Source of the DNA: an uncultured Bacteroidales bacterium
GTDB taxonomy: Bacteria > Bacteroidota > Bacteroidia > Bacteroidales > Lentimicrobiaceae
Length of the DNA: 14,522 nt
Direction of reading: 5' to 3'
Assembly (NCBI GenBank): GCA_937864935.1
Contig: CALMDN010000186.1
Span: 1 to 14,522, forward strand
In this document: positions 1-6,434 of the stretch, piece after piece
How the letters are laid out: every line of letters begins with the position of its first letter
Numbering within the stretch: the first letter of the stretch is position 1
Notes under the pieces: model-generated
The model's input: the letters and a program-made list of their open reading frames with translations, nothing else
Told to the model about the DNA's origin: nothing
Databases searched by the model: none
Program-made: the position numbers and the translations under genes

Positions 1-181
1 CATCGGGATAATTTCCGGTGCCCTGAAACGACAATGGCTGGTTGTATTCATAGGTACATACCGGAATGGCACCCAGGCAATCCTGCACAGTGGGAATCTG
101 GGCGGCTGCATTCTGAAGAAATGTTGCCAGCGCTACCAGAGCGGCTGCCAGTGAGAACAAGGTTCGTATTATCTTACTCAT
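1..181 (-). CDS. Secreted protein, N-terminal fragment (probable large type IX secretion cargo)
   Basis: Only the first 60 codons lie in the window; the gene runs off the left edge on the minus strand. The ATG is at 181-179. Residues 1-27 form a clear signal peptide: basic MSKIIR, a hydrophobic core rich in Ala and Leu, and an AAA cleavage site before Gln28. The mature part begins IPTVQDCLGAIPVC and continues through a YEYNQ stretch to GTGNYPD. From memory, this DCLGAIPVC start is typical of very large Bacteroidota surface proteins annotated as 'gliding motility-associated C-terminal domain' proteins, exported by Sec and then the type IX secretion system. The C-terminal sorting domain is outside the window, so the secretion route is inferred. 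A good promoter lies 74-104 bases upstream. It could also be an unrelated secreted adhesin that shares this N-terminus. Confidence 0.75.
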   Translation of the reverse strand, partial: MSKIIRTLFSLAAALVALATFLQNAAAQIPTVQDCLGAIPVCTYEYNQPLSFQGTGNYPD

Positions 182-556
182 ATTGAAGTCTTTAGAAGTG
201 GTTATGCACCAGAGAACGGACAACTGAATTCAGCAATGCAGCAATGGAGAGATGCAAACGTACAGGAAATTGCAAAGATTCACAAGCCAAACAAAACATT
301 TTCAGGGGTGGCTGCTCCGGGTATCCTGATTTCCGGGATTGATATTCAGGGGTTTTCAGGCCTCTGCTCAACCAGGATCAGCGGGCCGGTCAACTCCTGC
401 ATGAATGAATTGCAGAAAAAATGACATCAATTTTCTGTTTTTTTTGTTGTTTTGTATAATTGTTGATGGGTAAAACCGTTAATTTTCACCGAATCAGGAG
501 AATCCTGAATCTTGTAATTGAGTATATTCGCAAAGTGCTCACTCAAGGAAACTGAT
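182..556. other. Intergenic region between divergent genes (375 bases)
   Basis: This stretch separates the minus-strand secreted-protein gene from the plus-strand lipoprotein gene. The left half carries the minus-strand promoter at 255-285. The right half is AT-rich with a T-run at 431-453. It contains a 6-base inverted repeat TCAGGA/TCCTGA with a GAA loop at 494-508, too short and without a T-run to be a terminator. Possible -7-like boxes for the lipoprotein gene are TATAATTG (455-462), TAATTTTC (480-487) and TATATTCG (523-530). Each has one mismatch to TAnnTTTG, and I cannot choose among them. An open frame of 62 codons at 236-424 is probably not a gene, because it lies across the divergent promoter and has no recognisable content. 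Confidence 0.6.
255..285 (-). promoter_or_regulatory. Bacteroidota-type promoter for the secreted-protein gene
   Basis: On the minus strand, TTG (285-283), a 20-base spacer and TACGTTTG (262-255) match the Bacteroidota primary-sigma consensus TTG / TAnnTTTG, with a perfect -7 box. Transcription would start near 250, leaving a leader of about 70 bases before the ATG at 181. Confidence 0.65.
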
Positions 557-1285
557 ATGAAAACCAAGCTCTTCCCTCCGATAATCAAACCCGTGCTTTA
601 CTGCCTGATCCTTGCCCTGCTGCCTTTCTACGGATGCAAGAAAGATGGTGAGAATATCAAGAACCACCTGCCAAAAGCCGATTTCGAAGTTGACCCGGGC
701 AGGGGTGATGTCAATACAGTCTTCAATTTTGATGCCTCCTCGGTTAGCGATGTTGAGGACCCTACTTCAGCACTGGAGATCCGTTGGGACTGGAACCGAG
801 ATAAAATTTTCGACACAGAGTTTTCCACAAATAAAACTGCCTCCCACCAATATGGTCAGGTCGGGATATACCGGCCTCTGGTTGAAGTGCGTGATTCGAA
901 AGGCATGACCGACACCCTGAAGCAGCTTATTGTGGTGGTGAGTGATCTCACTAACCGTCCTCCTGACATTCCCCTTTACATTACTCCGCCTGAGTGGCAG
1001 GACTGGATGGATGTGTCGGTTGTTTTTAAATGGACCTGCACCGATCCTGACGGAGATGCGCTGACCTACGATATCTGGACAGGAAGAAGCAGAACTTCGC
1101 TGGAACTGAGGCAATCAAACATTACCGACTTCAATCTTGTAGACAATGTTCCTCAGTATGAGACAACACTGTCAGGATTTCTGTACGACACAGATTACTA
1201 CTGGCAGATCGGAGCCCGGGATGTGGCCGGCAATTATACGGTAGGCATGATCTCAAAATTCTCAACCAGACCTGCAGGAAATTAA
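557..1285 (+). CDS. Secreted lipoprotein with PKD domain and fibronectin-III-like domain
   Basis: A protein of 242 residues, probably anchored in the outer or inner membrane. The ATG at 557 is chosen over an upstream TTG at 518 because it starts a proper lipoprotein signal (MKTK, hydrophobic stretch, then FYGC with Cys27 followed by KKD) and has AAGGAA at 545-550 as a ribosome binding site. Residues about 38-128 resemble a PKD domain: ADFEVDP, a DASS turn, WDWN, and HQYGQVGIY in the place of the usual 'YxxxGxYxV' motif. Residues about 135-237 look like a fibronectin-III/Ig-like sandwich: DPDGDALTYDIW, then LSGFLYDTDYYWQI and the end KFSTRP. There is no catalytic domain, so a binding or surface-display role is inferred. 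The gene stands alone and converges on the lutA-like gene with a 24-base gap. The lipobox is weak (Phe at -3), and the partner or ligand is unknown. Confidence 0.8.
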   Translation: MKTKLFPPIIKPVLYCLILALLPFYGCKKDGENIKNHLPKADFEVDPGRGDVNTVFNFDASSVSDVEDPTSALEIRWDWNRDKIFDTEFSTNKTASHQYGQVGIYRPLVEVRDSKGMTDTLKQLIVVVSDLTNRPPDIPLYITPPEWQDWMDVSVVFKWTCTDPDGDALTYDIWTGRSRTSLELRQSNITDFNLVDNVPQYETTLSGFLYDTDYYWQIGARDVAGNYTVGMISKFSTRPAGN

Positions 1286-1309
1286 GAAGGAATTGTATTA
1301 AAGTTTTTT

Positions 1310-2032
1310 CTAATCCCAGCCGGAAGCCAGCACATCCACCAGATGTATGGTTTTAACAGGTAATTTCTGTTTGTCAATGTACGCCTGCTGATGCATCAGG
1401 CAGGAAGCATCGGTTGAAACGATGTACTCCGCTCCGGTTTCCAGCGCTCTTTGTACCTTGAAATCAGCCATTGAGGCCGATATTGGTTCATGCTTTACCG
1501 AAAAGGTGCCTCCGAAACCGCAACAGATGCCTGTATCTCTCATTTCAATCAGTTCGAGCCCCCTTACATTTCCAAGAAGCGTCCGTGCTTCACCCTTAAG
1601 ACCATATTCCCTGAGGGCAGCACAGCTGTCGTGGTAGGTAACTTTGTGCGGAAATGTTGCTCCAAAATCTTTGATATTCAACACATTCACCAGAAAATCA
1701 GATATTTCGAACAGGTTTTTCTTCAGCGAACGGTACTCGTTGTGCAGGGCCGAATTGTAAAACATCTCATCATAATAGTTGCGCACCATTCCCGCACAGG
1801 AAGCCGAAGGTGTAACCACATACTGACAGTCTTTGAAATCGCGGATGAACTTCTCCCCCATCGCTTTGGCATGATCCCAGAACCCGCTGTTGAATGCAAT
1901 CTGCCCGCAACATGTCTGGTTCTTGTTATACCTGACTGTTATCCCTGTTTTCTCGAGCAGCTTTACCATATTAAAACCCGTTTCAGGATACAACTGATCA
2001 ATGAAACAGGGAATGAAAATATCAACTATCAT
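1310..2032 (-). CDS. lutA: LutA/YkgE-type (Fe-S)-binding protein with two CCG domains
   Basis: A 240-residue cysteine-rich protein of the LutA/YkgE family. In the Lut complex this subunit works with LutB (iron-sulfur protein) and LutC (LUD domain) to oxidise L-lactate to pyruvate in the cytoplasm. Two CCG domains are visible: Cys9, Cys41-Cys42-Gly and Cys79, then Cys137, Cys170-Cys171-Gly and Cys211. The family uses such cysteines to hold iron-sulfur clusters. The N-terminus MIVDIFIPCFIDQLYP is typical. I place the start at the ATG at 2032 rather than the TTG at 2044, since family members begin just before the 'xxFIPCxxDQ' motif and GGGGA lies a few bases upstream. No lutB or lutC is adjacent; a LUD-domain protein lies 10 kb away at 12148. 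The gene has a strong promoter at 2053-2085. Function in lactate oxidation is inferred from family; CCG proteins also serve other oxidoreductases such as heterodisulfide reductase-like and glycolate oxidase systems. Confidence 0.85.
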   Translation of the reverse strand: MIVDIFIPCFIDQLYPETGFNMVKLLEKTGITVRYNKNQTCCGQIAFNSGFWDHAKAMGEKFIRDFKDCQYVVTPSASCAGMVRNYYDEMFYNSALHNEYRSLKKNLFEISDFLVNVLNIKDFGATFPHKVTYHDSCAALREYGLKGEARTLLGNVRGLELIEMRDTGICCGFGGTFSVKHEPISASMADFKVQRALETGAEYIVSTDASCLMHQQAYIDKQKLPVKTIHLVDVLASGWD

Positions 2033-2063
2033 CGCAATCCCCAAATTTTAAACAAACCTACAC

Positions 2064-2071
2064 TATATTTG
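2064..2071 (+). promoter_or_regulatory. Candidate -7 box for the class D beta-lactamase gene
   Basis: TATATTTG matches TAnnTTTG exactly and faces the gene at 2138, giving a leader of about 60 bases. No convincing TTG lies 19-21 bases upstream, so this is weaker than the lutA promoter on the opposite strand, with which it is interleaved. Confidence 0.35.
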
Positions 2072-2079
2072 CCAAATAT
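2065..2079. promoter_or_regulatory. Perfect palindrome, possible operator between lutA and bla
   Basis: ATATTTG-C-CAAATAT is a perfect inverted repeat of 7 bases around a single central base. It lies entirely inside the spacer between the -33 and -7 boxes of the lutA promoter. It also overlaps a plus-strand -7-like box facing the beta-lactamase gene. This is the position where a dimeric repressor would block RNA polymerase. No regulator gene is present in the window, so operator function is inferred. An AT-rich palindrome could also arise by chance. Confidence 0.4.
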
Positions 2080-2137
2080 TCAAAACTAAAAACATCCGGA
2101 TTGCACAAATAACTGTTTATCAATTTCTTGCAAAACA

Positions 2138-2953
2138 ATGATGAAACGAACCCTGCACATCGCATTTGCCCTGATCTTTTCAGCACAGTTTGGAGTCACG
2201 AAGGTTAACGGACAAATGCATGCTGAAAGCAGGTGGCAGAAATTCTTTGATGAAGCCGGTGTAAAAGGCACCTTCGTGCTCACCTGTCTTGAAACCGGCC
2301 AGACCCATACCTCGGATCTTTTCAGGGCTGAAACGCGCTATCTGCCTGCATCTACCTTCAAGATCATGAATACACTGATTGCCCTGGAGTGTAAATCCAT
2401 ACAGAGTATTGATGAGGTTTTCAGATGGGACGGCGAGGTACGTTCCTATGAAGCGTGGAACAAAGACCTGAGTGTAAGGGAAGCTTTCAGGGTGTCGGCA
2501 GTGTGGGTTTATCAGGAGATGGCCCGCCGGAGCGGACGTGAAAACATCGAAAAATGGCTCATTGCCAGTGGTTACGGCAATATGCAGACCGGACCAGAAA
2601 TCGACCGCTTCTGGCTTGACGGCGACATCGCGATTTCGCCGGTAGAACAGATACTATTTCTGAAGAGATTATGGATGAATCAGTTACCATTTTCCAAAAA
2701 CACACAACAGCAGGTAAAAGAACTGATGCTGACCGAAACAGCCGGCAACAGCCGACTTTATGCCAAAACAGGATGGGCTGCCAGGGTCATCAATCAGATC
2801 GGATGGTATGTGGGTGCCGTGGAAAGCAACGGCCAGGTTTTCCTGTTTGCGCTCAACATCGACATAAAAGAGCCTTCCGACACGAAATACAGGATAGAAA
2901 TCACACGAAAGATCCTCGATTCAGAAGGAATCTTCCCGATCAGCGGTCAATAA
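2138..2953 (+). CDS. bla: Class D (OXA-type) serine beta-lactamase
   Basis: A 271-residue periplasmic enzyme that hydrolyses beta-lactams through an acyl-serine intermediate. All class D landmarks are present in order and spacing: Ser72-Thr-Phe-Lys75 (nucleophile and the lysine that is carboxylated), Ser120-Ala-Val122, Tyr146-Gly-Asn148, Trp159-Leu-Asp-Gly162 (the Trp that supports the carboxylated Lys) and Lys210-Thr-Gly212. Length is normal for the family. Residues 1-25 form a signal peptide (MMKR, hydrophobic core, cleavage around VNG/Q). The second Met at 2141 is an equally possible start. The gene is not flanked by mobile elements, integron sites or other resistance genes and has the same base character as its neighbours, so it is probably a resident chromosomal gene. 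Its last 33 bases overlap the 3' end of aroA on the other strand. Substrate range (penicillin, oxacillin or carbapenem) cannot be read from motifs alone; a BlaR-like sensor is unlikely because no membrane domain is attached. Confidence 0.92.
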   Translation: MMKRTLHIAFALIFSAQFGVTKVNGQMHAESRWQKFFDEAGVKGTFVLTCLETGQTHTSDLFRAETRYLPASTFKIMNTLIALECKSIQSIDEVFRWDGEVRSYEAWNKDLSVREAFRVSAVWVYQEMARRSGRENIEKWLIASGYGNMQTGPEIDRFWLDGDIAISPVEQILFLKRLWMNQLPFSKNTQQQVKELMLTETAGNSRLYAKTGWAARVINQIGWYVGAVESNGQVFLFALNIDIKEPSDTKYRIEITRKILDSEGIFPISGQ

Positions 2954-4174
2954 AAAACCTGCCCTTTCCAGTTCATCCCAGAATCCCGGATACGACTTCG
3001 AAACAACCCCGGGATCATCCAAAGTCATCTGACCACATACGACCGACAACATGGCAAAGGCCATGGCGATGCGATGATCGTTCCATGGATGGACAACAAC
3101 CCCGCTGGTAACCTGCCTTCCGGGCTCAATGGCAAAGCTGCCATCAGCTTTCATCCCGGCGGAGAAGCCAAGTTTCCTGAGTTCAGTTCCAACCGATTCA
3201 ATGCGGTTGCTTTCCTTGATGGTGAGTGTTTTCAGCCCGGTGAAACGCGCTTTCAGTCCAAGCCCGGCACAGGTCACTGCAACTGCAGGGAACAGGTCGG
3301 GGAATGGTGTGAAGTCTACTCCGATCTGTGCATCTGCCTTCCCGTTCTGGTTTAGAACGAGTGTCTCCCCTTCACGGAAAGTATTAACTCCCAGGTGGCT
3401 GAAAATCTGCACCAACCGGCTATCCCCCTGCAATGAGGATTCCTTCAGTCCACGGAGGGTGATGACTGCGTCTTTTTTCAGGGCTGCGCAGGCAAACCAG
3501 TAGGAAGCAGCTGACCAGTCAGATTCAGCGGTTTCAGGATGAAATTGATAGTTCCCCGGATTAACAACAATAAGATCAGGAGCTTCGGTGACTTCGATGC
3601 CCTGCTCCCGCATAAGTCCGGCAGTCATGGCGATGTAGGGTGCCGATACAGGGTTTCCGGTGAGCTTTATCTGAAGCCCGAGGGGCATCAGCGGGGCGAC
3701 CATCATCAGGGCGGAGATGAACTGGCTGCTTACCGAGGCCTCAATTTCGACGGTCCCGCCTCTGAGGGGCTTTCCTGTGATCTCCAGGGGAGGGAAACCA
3801 GGTTTTCCGGAGTAATTTATCTCAGCTCCGAGATGCTGAAGGGCTTCTACCAGGGGACCACAGGGACGCTGCTGCATCCTGGCTGAACCGGTGAGTGTCC
3901 GCCTGCCTTCTGTAATGGCCAGGACGGCTGTAAGGAACCTGAATACTGTTCCTGCATCCCCGCAATCATAAACCGGGGCCTGTGGATCCAGTGACAGCAG
4001 GCGAAGCAGGGAATCCATGGTGAGGCAATCCTGACTGCCGGGGATAGAAACAGGGAGTTTACTTCCCGACAAATGCCGGATACAGAGTTGCCTGTTGGCA
4101 ATGCTTTTCGAAAGCGGAAGCTCCGGAGAGCAATCATGCGGAGCCGAAGGAGGAACAATCAGAATTCGCTTCAT
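2921..4174 (-). CDS. aroA: 3-phosphoshikimate 1-carboxyvinyltransferase (EPSP synthase)
   Basis: A 417-residue cytoplasmic enzyme of the shikimate pathway. It transfers the enolpyruvyl group of phosphoenolpyruvate to shikimate 3-phosphate. Visible family motifs: LSKSIANR with Lys23 (shikimate/PEP binding), GDAGTVFRFLTA at 72-83, LTGSARMQQRP at 94-104, FPDLFP with Asp293 (equivalent to the catalytic Asp of E. coli AroA), KESNRIES with Glu321, DHRIAM at 366-371, and SKSYPGFW with Lys393. The first motif is LPLSKSIANR rather than the common PGSKSISNR, a modest divergence that keeps the key Lys. The ATG at 4174 follows the aroB stop after 3 bases, so the two are almost certainly cotranscribed and translationally coupled. 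Aromatic amino acid synthesis is complete only with genes outside the window. The 3' end overlaps the beta-lactamase gene by 33 bases. Confidence 0.95.
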   Translation of the reverse strand: MKRILIVPPSAPHDCSPELPLSKSIANRQLCIRHLSGSKLPVSIPGSQDCLTMDSLLRLLSLDPQAPVYDCGDAGTVFRFLTAVLAITEGRRTLTGSARMQQRPCGPLVEALQHLGAEINYSGKPGFPPLEITGKPLRGGTVEIEASVSSQFISALMMVAPLMPLGLQIKLTGNPVSAPYIAMTAGLMREQGIEVTEAPDLIVVNPGNYQFHPETAESDWSAASYWFACAALKKDAVITLRGLKESSLQGDSRLVQIFSHLGVNTFREGETLVLNQNGKADAQIGVDFTPFPDLFPAVAVTCAGLGLKARFTGLKTLTIKESNRIESVGTELRKLGFSAGMKADGSFAIEPGRQVTSGVVVHPWNDHRIAMAFAMLSVVCGQMTLDDPGVVSKSYPGFWDELERAGFLLTADREDSF

Positions 4175-4177
4175 CAG

Positions 4178-5284
4178 CTATTCACGGGGCACATGCCGGC
4201 TGAAATCAATATATCTGAACAGGCTCTCGCGCACCAGAGCCAGTTCGCACTGCTGTCCCTCAACGGCATCTCCGATGTTCCGGATCAGGGTCGTCAGTAG
4301 CCTGCCCTTGCGGTTTTTCTTGTCGTAATGGGTGATCTCGACCAACTCGTCGATGGCAATGGAAGGAATTTTATAATGGCTGAAATTCAGCAGGATGTTC
4401 TTAACCACCTCATCGCGTTCCATGTGGTTAAAACCAAGCGTACGGTACGAAATGTAGGCTTCACAGATCATCCCCATGGCTACTGCTTCACCGTGGGTAA
4501 GCGGGGAAGCATCGTTGCGCAGGGAATAGGTCTCAAAAGCATGTCCGATGGTGTGCCCGAAATTCAGCTGCCGCCTGATTCCTTTCTCATTGGGGTCGAG
4601 GTTGACGATTTTCGACTTGATCTTGATGGCCGTAAGAATGTGATCTTCCCAGTTGGTTACCACAGCCATCGGAATCTTGGTCAGCTTTTTCCAGAAACCG
4701 GCATCCCCGATCAGGGCATGCTTCATCATTTCAGCGAAACCTGAGAGCATCTGCCTGTGGGGAAGGGTCGACAGAAAACCCGGCCACACATAAACGCCAG
4801 CCGGTTTCGAGAACAGACCGATCTGGTTTTTGAGAGAATAGAGGTCAACGCCCGTTTTGCCGCCAAGAGAGGCATCGATCATGGCCATCAGCGAAGTCGG
4901 TATATTTATGTAAGGCATCCCTCGGTGAAAAACCGAAGCTGCAAAACCACCCAGGTCACAGATTACGCCTCCACCCAGGTTGATCAGCAGGGATTGACGG
5001 TTGGCACCCTCAACAGCCATCTGGTTCCAAACCTTTTCACAGGTTGCCAGGGTTTTGTTCTCTTCACCCGGTTTGATGACGATTTTATTGGCCTTCTCCA
5101 GCTGAGGCACCATCGCAATCAGCTGCGGGTAGCAATGCTCCAGGGTGTTTTCATCAGCCAGTAAGAAAATAACTTCTTTGGTGGCCAGTTTGGTAGTCAG
5201 ATGCTCCTGCAGTTCGCCGAAAACACCCTGGCCTACATAAACAGGTGATCCTGCAACATCCAGTGTATTGAATTTCTTTGCCAT
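4178..5284 (-). CDS. aroB: 3-dehydroquinate synthase
   Basis: A 368-residue cytoplasmic enzyme, usual length for the family. It converts DAHP to 3-dehydroquinate with NAD+ as a catalytic cofactor, the second step of the shikimate pathway. Visible: PGEENKT at 72-78; the NAD-binding GGGVICDLGGF at 104-114; NIPTSLMAMIDASLGGKTGV at 127-146; KNQIG at 152-156; and metal ligands Glu185 (in GFAEMMKHALI), His244 (in NFGHTIGH) and His264 (in THGEAVAMG). The chain ends with a helical region and an RHVPRE tail. It is the first gene of an aroB-aroA operon. The ATG at 5284 starts MAKKFNTL; a -7-like box is only 4 bases upstream. The gene is divergent from the SGNH hydrolase gene. Confidence 0.95.
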   Translation of the reverse strand: MAKKFNTLDVAGSPVYVGQGVFGELQEHLTTKLATKEVIFLLADENTLEHCYPQLIAMVPQLEKANKIVIKPGEENKTLATCEKVWNQMAVEGANRQSLLINLGGGVICDLGGFAASVFHRGMPYINIPTSLMAMIDASLGGKTGVDLYSLKNQIGLFSKPAGVYVWPGFLSTLPHRQMLSGFAEMMKHALIGDAGFWKKLTKIPMAVVTNWEDHILTAIKIKSKIVNLDPNEKGIRRQLNFGHTIGHAFETYSLRNDASPLTHGEAVAMGMICEAYISYRTLGFNHMERDEVVKNILLNFSHYKIPSIAIDELVEITHYDKKNRKGRLLTTLIRNIGDAVEGQQCELALVRESLFRYIDFSRHVPRE

Positions 5285-5288
5285 ATTG

Positions 5289-5296
5289 CAAACTTA
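5289..5296 (-). promoter_or_regulatory. Candidate -7 box immediately before aroB
   Basis: On the minus strand TAAGTTTG, an exact TAnnTTTG match, ends only 4 bases before the aroB ATG. If used, transcription would start at or next to the ATG, giving a leaderless mRNA. The -33 region is weak (TTTT with a 20-base spacer), so this may be chance. Confidence 0.3.
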
Positions 5297-5473
5297 CAAT
5301 TTTTCAAACAAATATTAAAAGTATTTTGCTTCAAGATCCATCCCCGATGAACAAAAAAAACTGTTATTTCTATTCCGGAAATTCACGAATAATCAGAAAA
5401 TCCGGATTCGATAAAACGATATCAGCCCGGCACACCCATGTGCATTTTCTGACCCTGATCCGGAATAATCCTT

Positions 5474-5481
5474 TAAGTTTG
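5474..5481 (+). promoter_or_regulatory. Candidate -7 box for the SGNH hydrolase gene
   Basis: TAAGTTTG is an exact TAnnTTTG match, giving a leader of about 40 bases before the ATG at 5528. The best -33 candidate is TTTTC at 5445-5449 with a long spacer of 24 bases, so only the -7 box is convincing. Confidence 0.4.
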
Positions 5482-5527
5482 TATCATGTAAATTCAACAC
5501 AGTTTTTGTCTTAAGGTTCCGTATTTT

Positions 5528-6259
5528 ATGAAGAAAATTAGAAGATTACTGCTGCTTGTATTGCTGGCTGCCACTGCCGGGGCAAGCGCCCAGCAACTTG
5601 TCTCCGATGCGGAGATGGAAAACATCAGACACCTCAGGTCTGACTGGCCCGATCTGGGAAGATTCAGGGATGAGAACAGCAGGATCGGTCAACCTGCCCC
5701 GGGTGAGCATCGGGTGGTTTTTATGGGTAACTCCATCACCATTGGCTGGATTGAACACCGTCCGGAATTTTTTAAAGGGAAACCTTACATCAACAGGGGG
5801 ATCAGCGGACAAACCACCCCCCAGATGCTGGTTCGTTTCCGCCAGGATGTGGTTGACCTGAAACCGGCTGTGGTAGTTATTCTCGCCGGCATCAACGACA
5901 TCGCCGGCAACACCGGACCAGCCAGCCTGAAGATGATTGAGGACAATCTGACTTCAATGTGCGAAATTGCAGCTGCCAATAAGATCAGGGTAGTCCTTTG
6001 TTCAGTGCTGCCGGCCTGGGATTTCCCCTGGAACCCGGGCACTTATCCGGCTTCGGCAATCAGGGAGCTGAACCAATGGATAGAGAATTATACTTCGTCG
6101 CATCATCATATCTATCTTGATTATTACAGCCATATGGCCGACGAACGCGGGGGTCTGAAGGCATCGCTGACATACGATGGAGTGCACCCCGATGCTGCCG
6201 GTTACAGCGTGATGGAACCTTTGCTTGAGCAGGCCATTCATAGCGCACTGGAAAAATAG
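5528..6259 (+). CDS. Secreted SGNH/GDSL-family hydrolase
   Basis: A 243-residue exported esterase/lipase-like protein. Residues 1-21 form a signal peptide (MKKIRR, Leu-rich core, ASA cleavage site before QQ). SGNH blocks are in order: FMGNSIT with Ser69 (block I), NRGISGQT near 89-95 (block II Gly), AGIND with Asn123 (block III), and DGVHP with Asp217 and His220 (block V). The catalytic Ser, Gly, Asn and His are therefore all present. Block I reads GNS rather than GDS, a variant I remember from other Bacteroidota members. Related proteins act as acetylesterases on carbohydrates, platelet-activating-factor acetylhydrolase-like enzymes or lysophospholipases; the substrate here is unknown. It sits between aroB (divergent) and the proline dehydrogenase gene (same strand, 175 bases downstream) and seems to be a single transcription unit. 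Confidence 0.88.
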   Translation: MKKIRRLLLLVLLAATAGASAQQLVSDAEMENIRHLRSDWPDLGRFRDENSRIGQPAPGEHRVVFMGNSITIGWIEHRPEFFKGKPYINRGISGQTTPQMLVRFRQDVVDLKPAVVVILAGINDIAGNTGPASLKMIEDNLTSMCEIAAANKIRVVLCSVLPAWDFPWNPGTYPASAIRELNQWIENYTSSHHHIYLDYYSHMADERGGLKASLTYDGVHPDAAGYSVMEPLLEQAIHSALEK

Positions 6260-6367
6260 GCAATTCCGCACTTCACCTGACAAGGTCTTCCGGTTGGTAA
6301 CTCCCTGTTTTGCCGGATCTGCTTCACGATTTTTTCCGGAGATTCACCTGGTTTATTGCCGAATTAG

Positions 6368-6375
6368 TATGTTTG
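6368..6375 (+). promoter_or_regulatory. Candidate -7 box for proline dehydrogenase
   Basis: TATGTTTG is an exact TAnnTTTG match about 60 bases before the ATG at 6435, in the 175-base gap after the SGNH gene. No canonical TTG is seen at the right distance upstream, so the call rests on the -7 box alone. Confidence 0.38.
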
Positions 6376-6434
6376 CAGACCTTATTCAGCACAGCGGGCC
6401 CTCAGCCTGACAGCAAACGAAAATTTATAACCCT

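Larger units (their letters stand above)
2053..2085 (-). promoter_or_regulatory. Promoter of the lutA-like gene
   Basis: On the minus strand, TTTTG (2085-2081), a spacer of exactly 20 bases and TAGGTTTG (2060-2053) form one of the best Bacteroidota-type promoters in the window. Start of transcription is expected near 2048, giving a short leader of about 15 bases with GGGGA before the ATG at 2032. This supports the ATG at 2032 over the TTG at 2044. Confidence 0.7.

Noticed and set aside
236..424. Open frame of 62 codons on the plus strand
   Set aside because: It lies across the divergent promoter at 255-285, has no ribosome binding site and no recognisable protein character.
494..508. Short hairpin TCAGGA-GAA-TCCTGA before the lipoprotein gene
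   Set aside because: The stem is only 6 pairs with no T-run, and there is no upstream codirectional gene to terminate.
1490..2089. Long plus-strand open frame of 199 codons opposite lutA
   Set aside because: It is the antisense shadow of a gene with clear CCG-domain motifs and shows no family features of its own.
5373..5464. Three TCCGGA sites in the aroB/SGNH intergenic region, suggesting repeated operators
   Set aside because: The same hexamer occurs many times elsewhere in the window, including inside coding regions, so the cluster is not distinctive.
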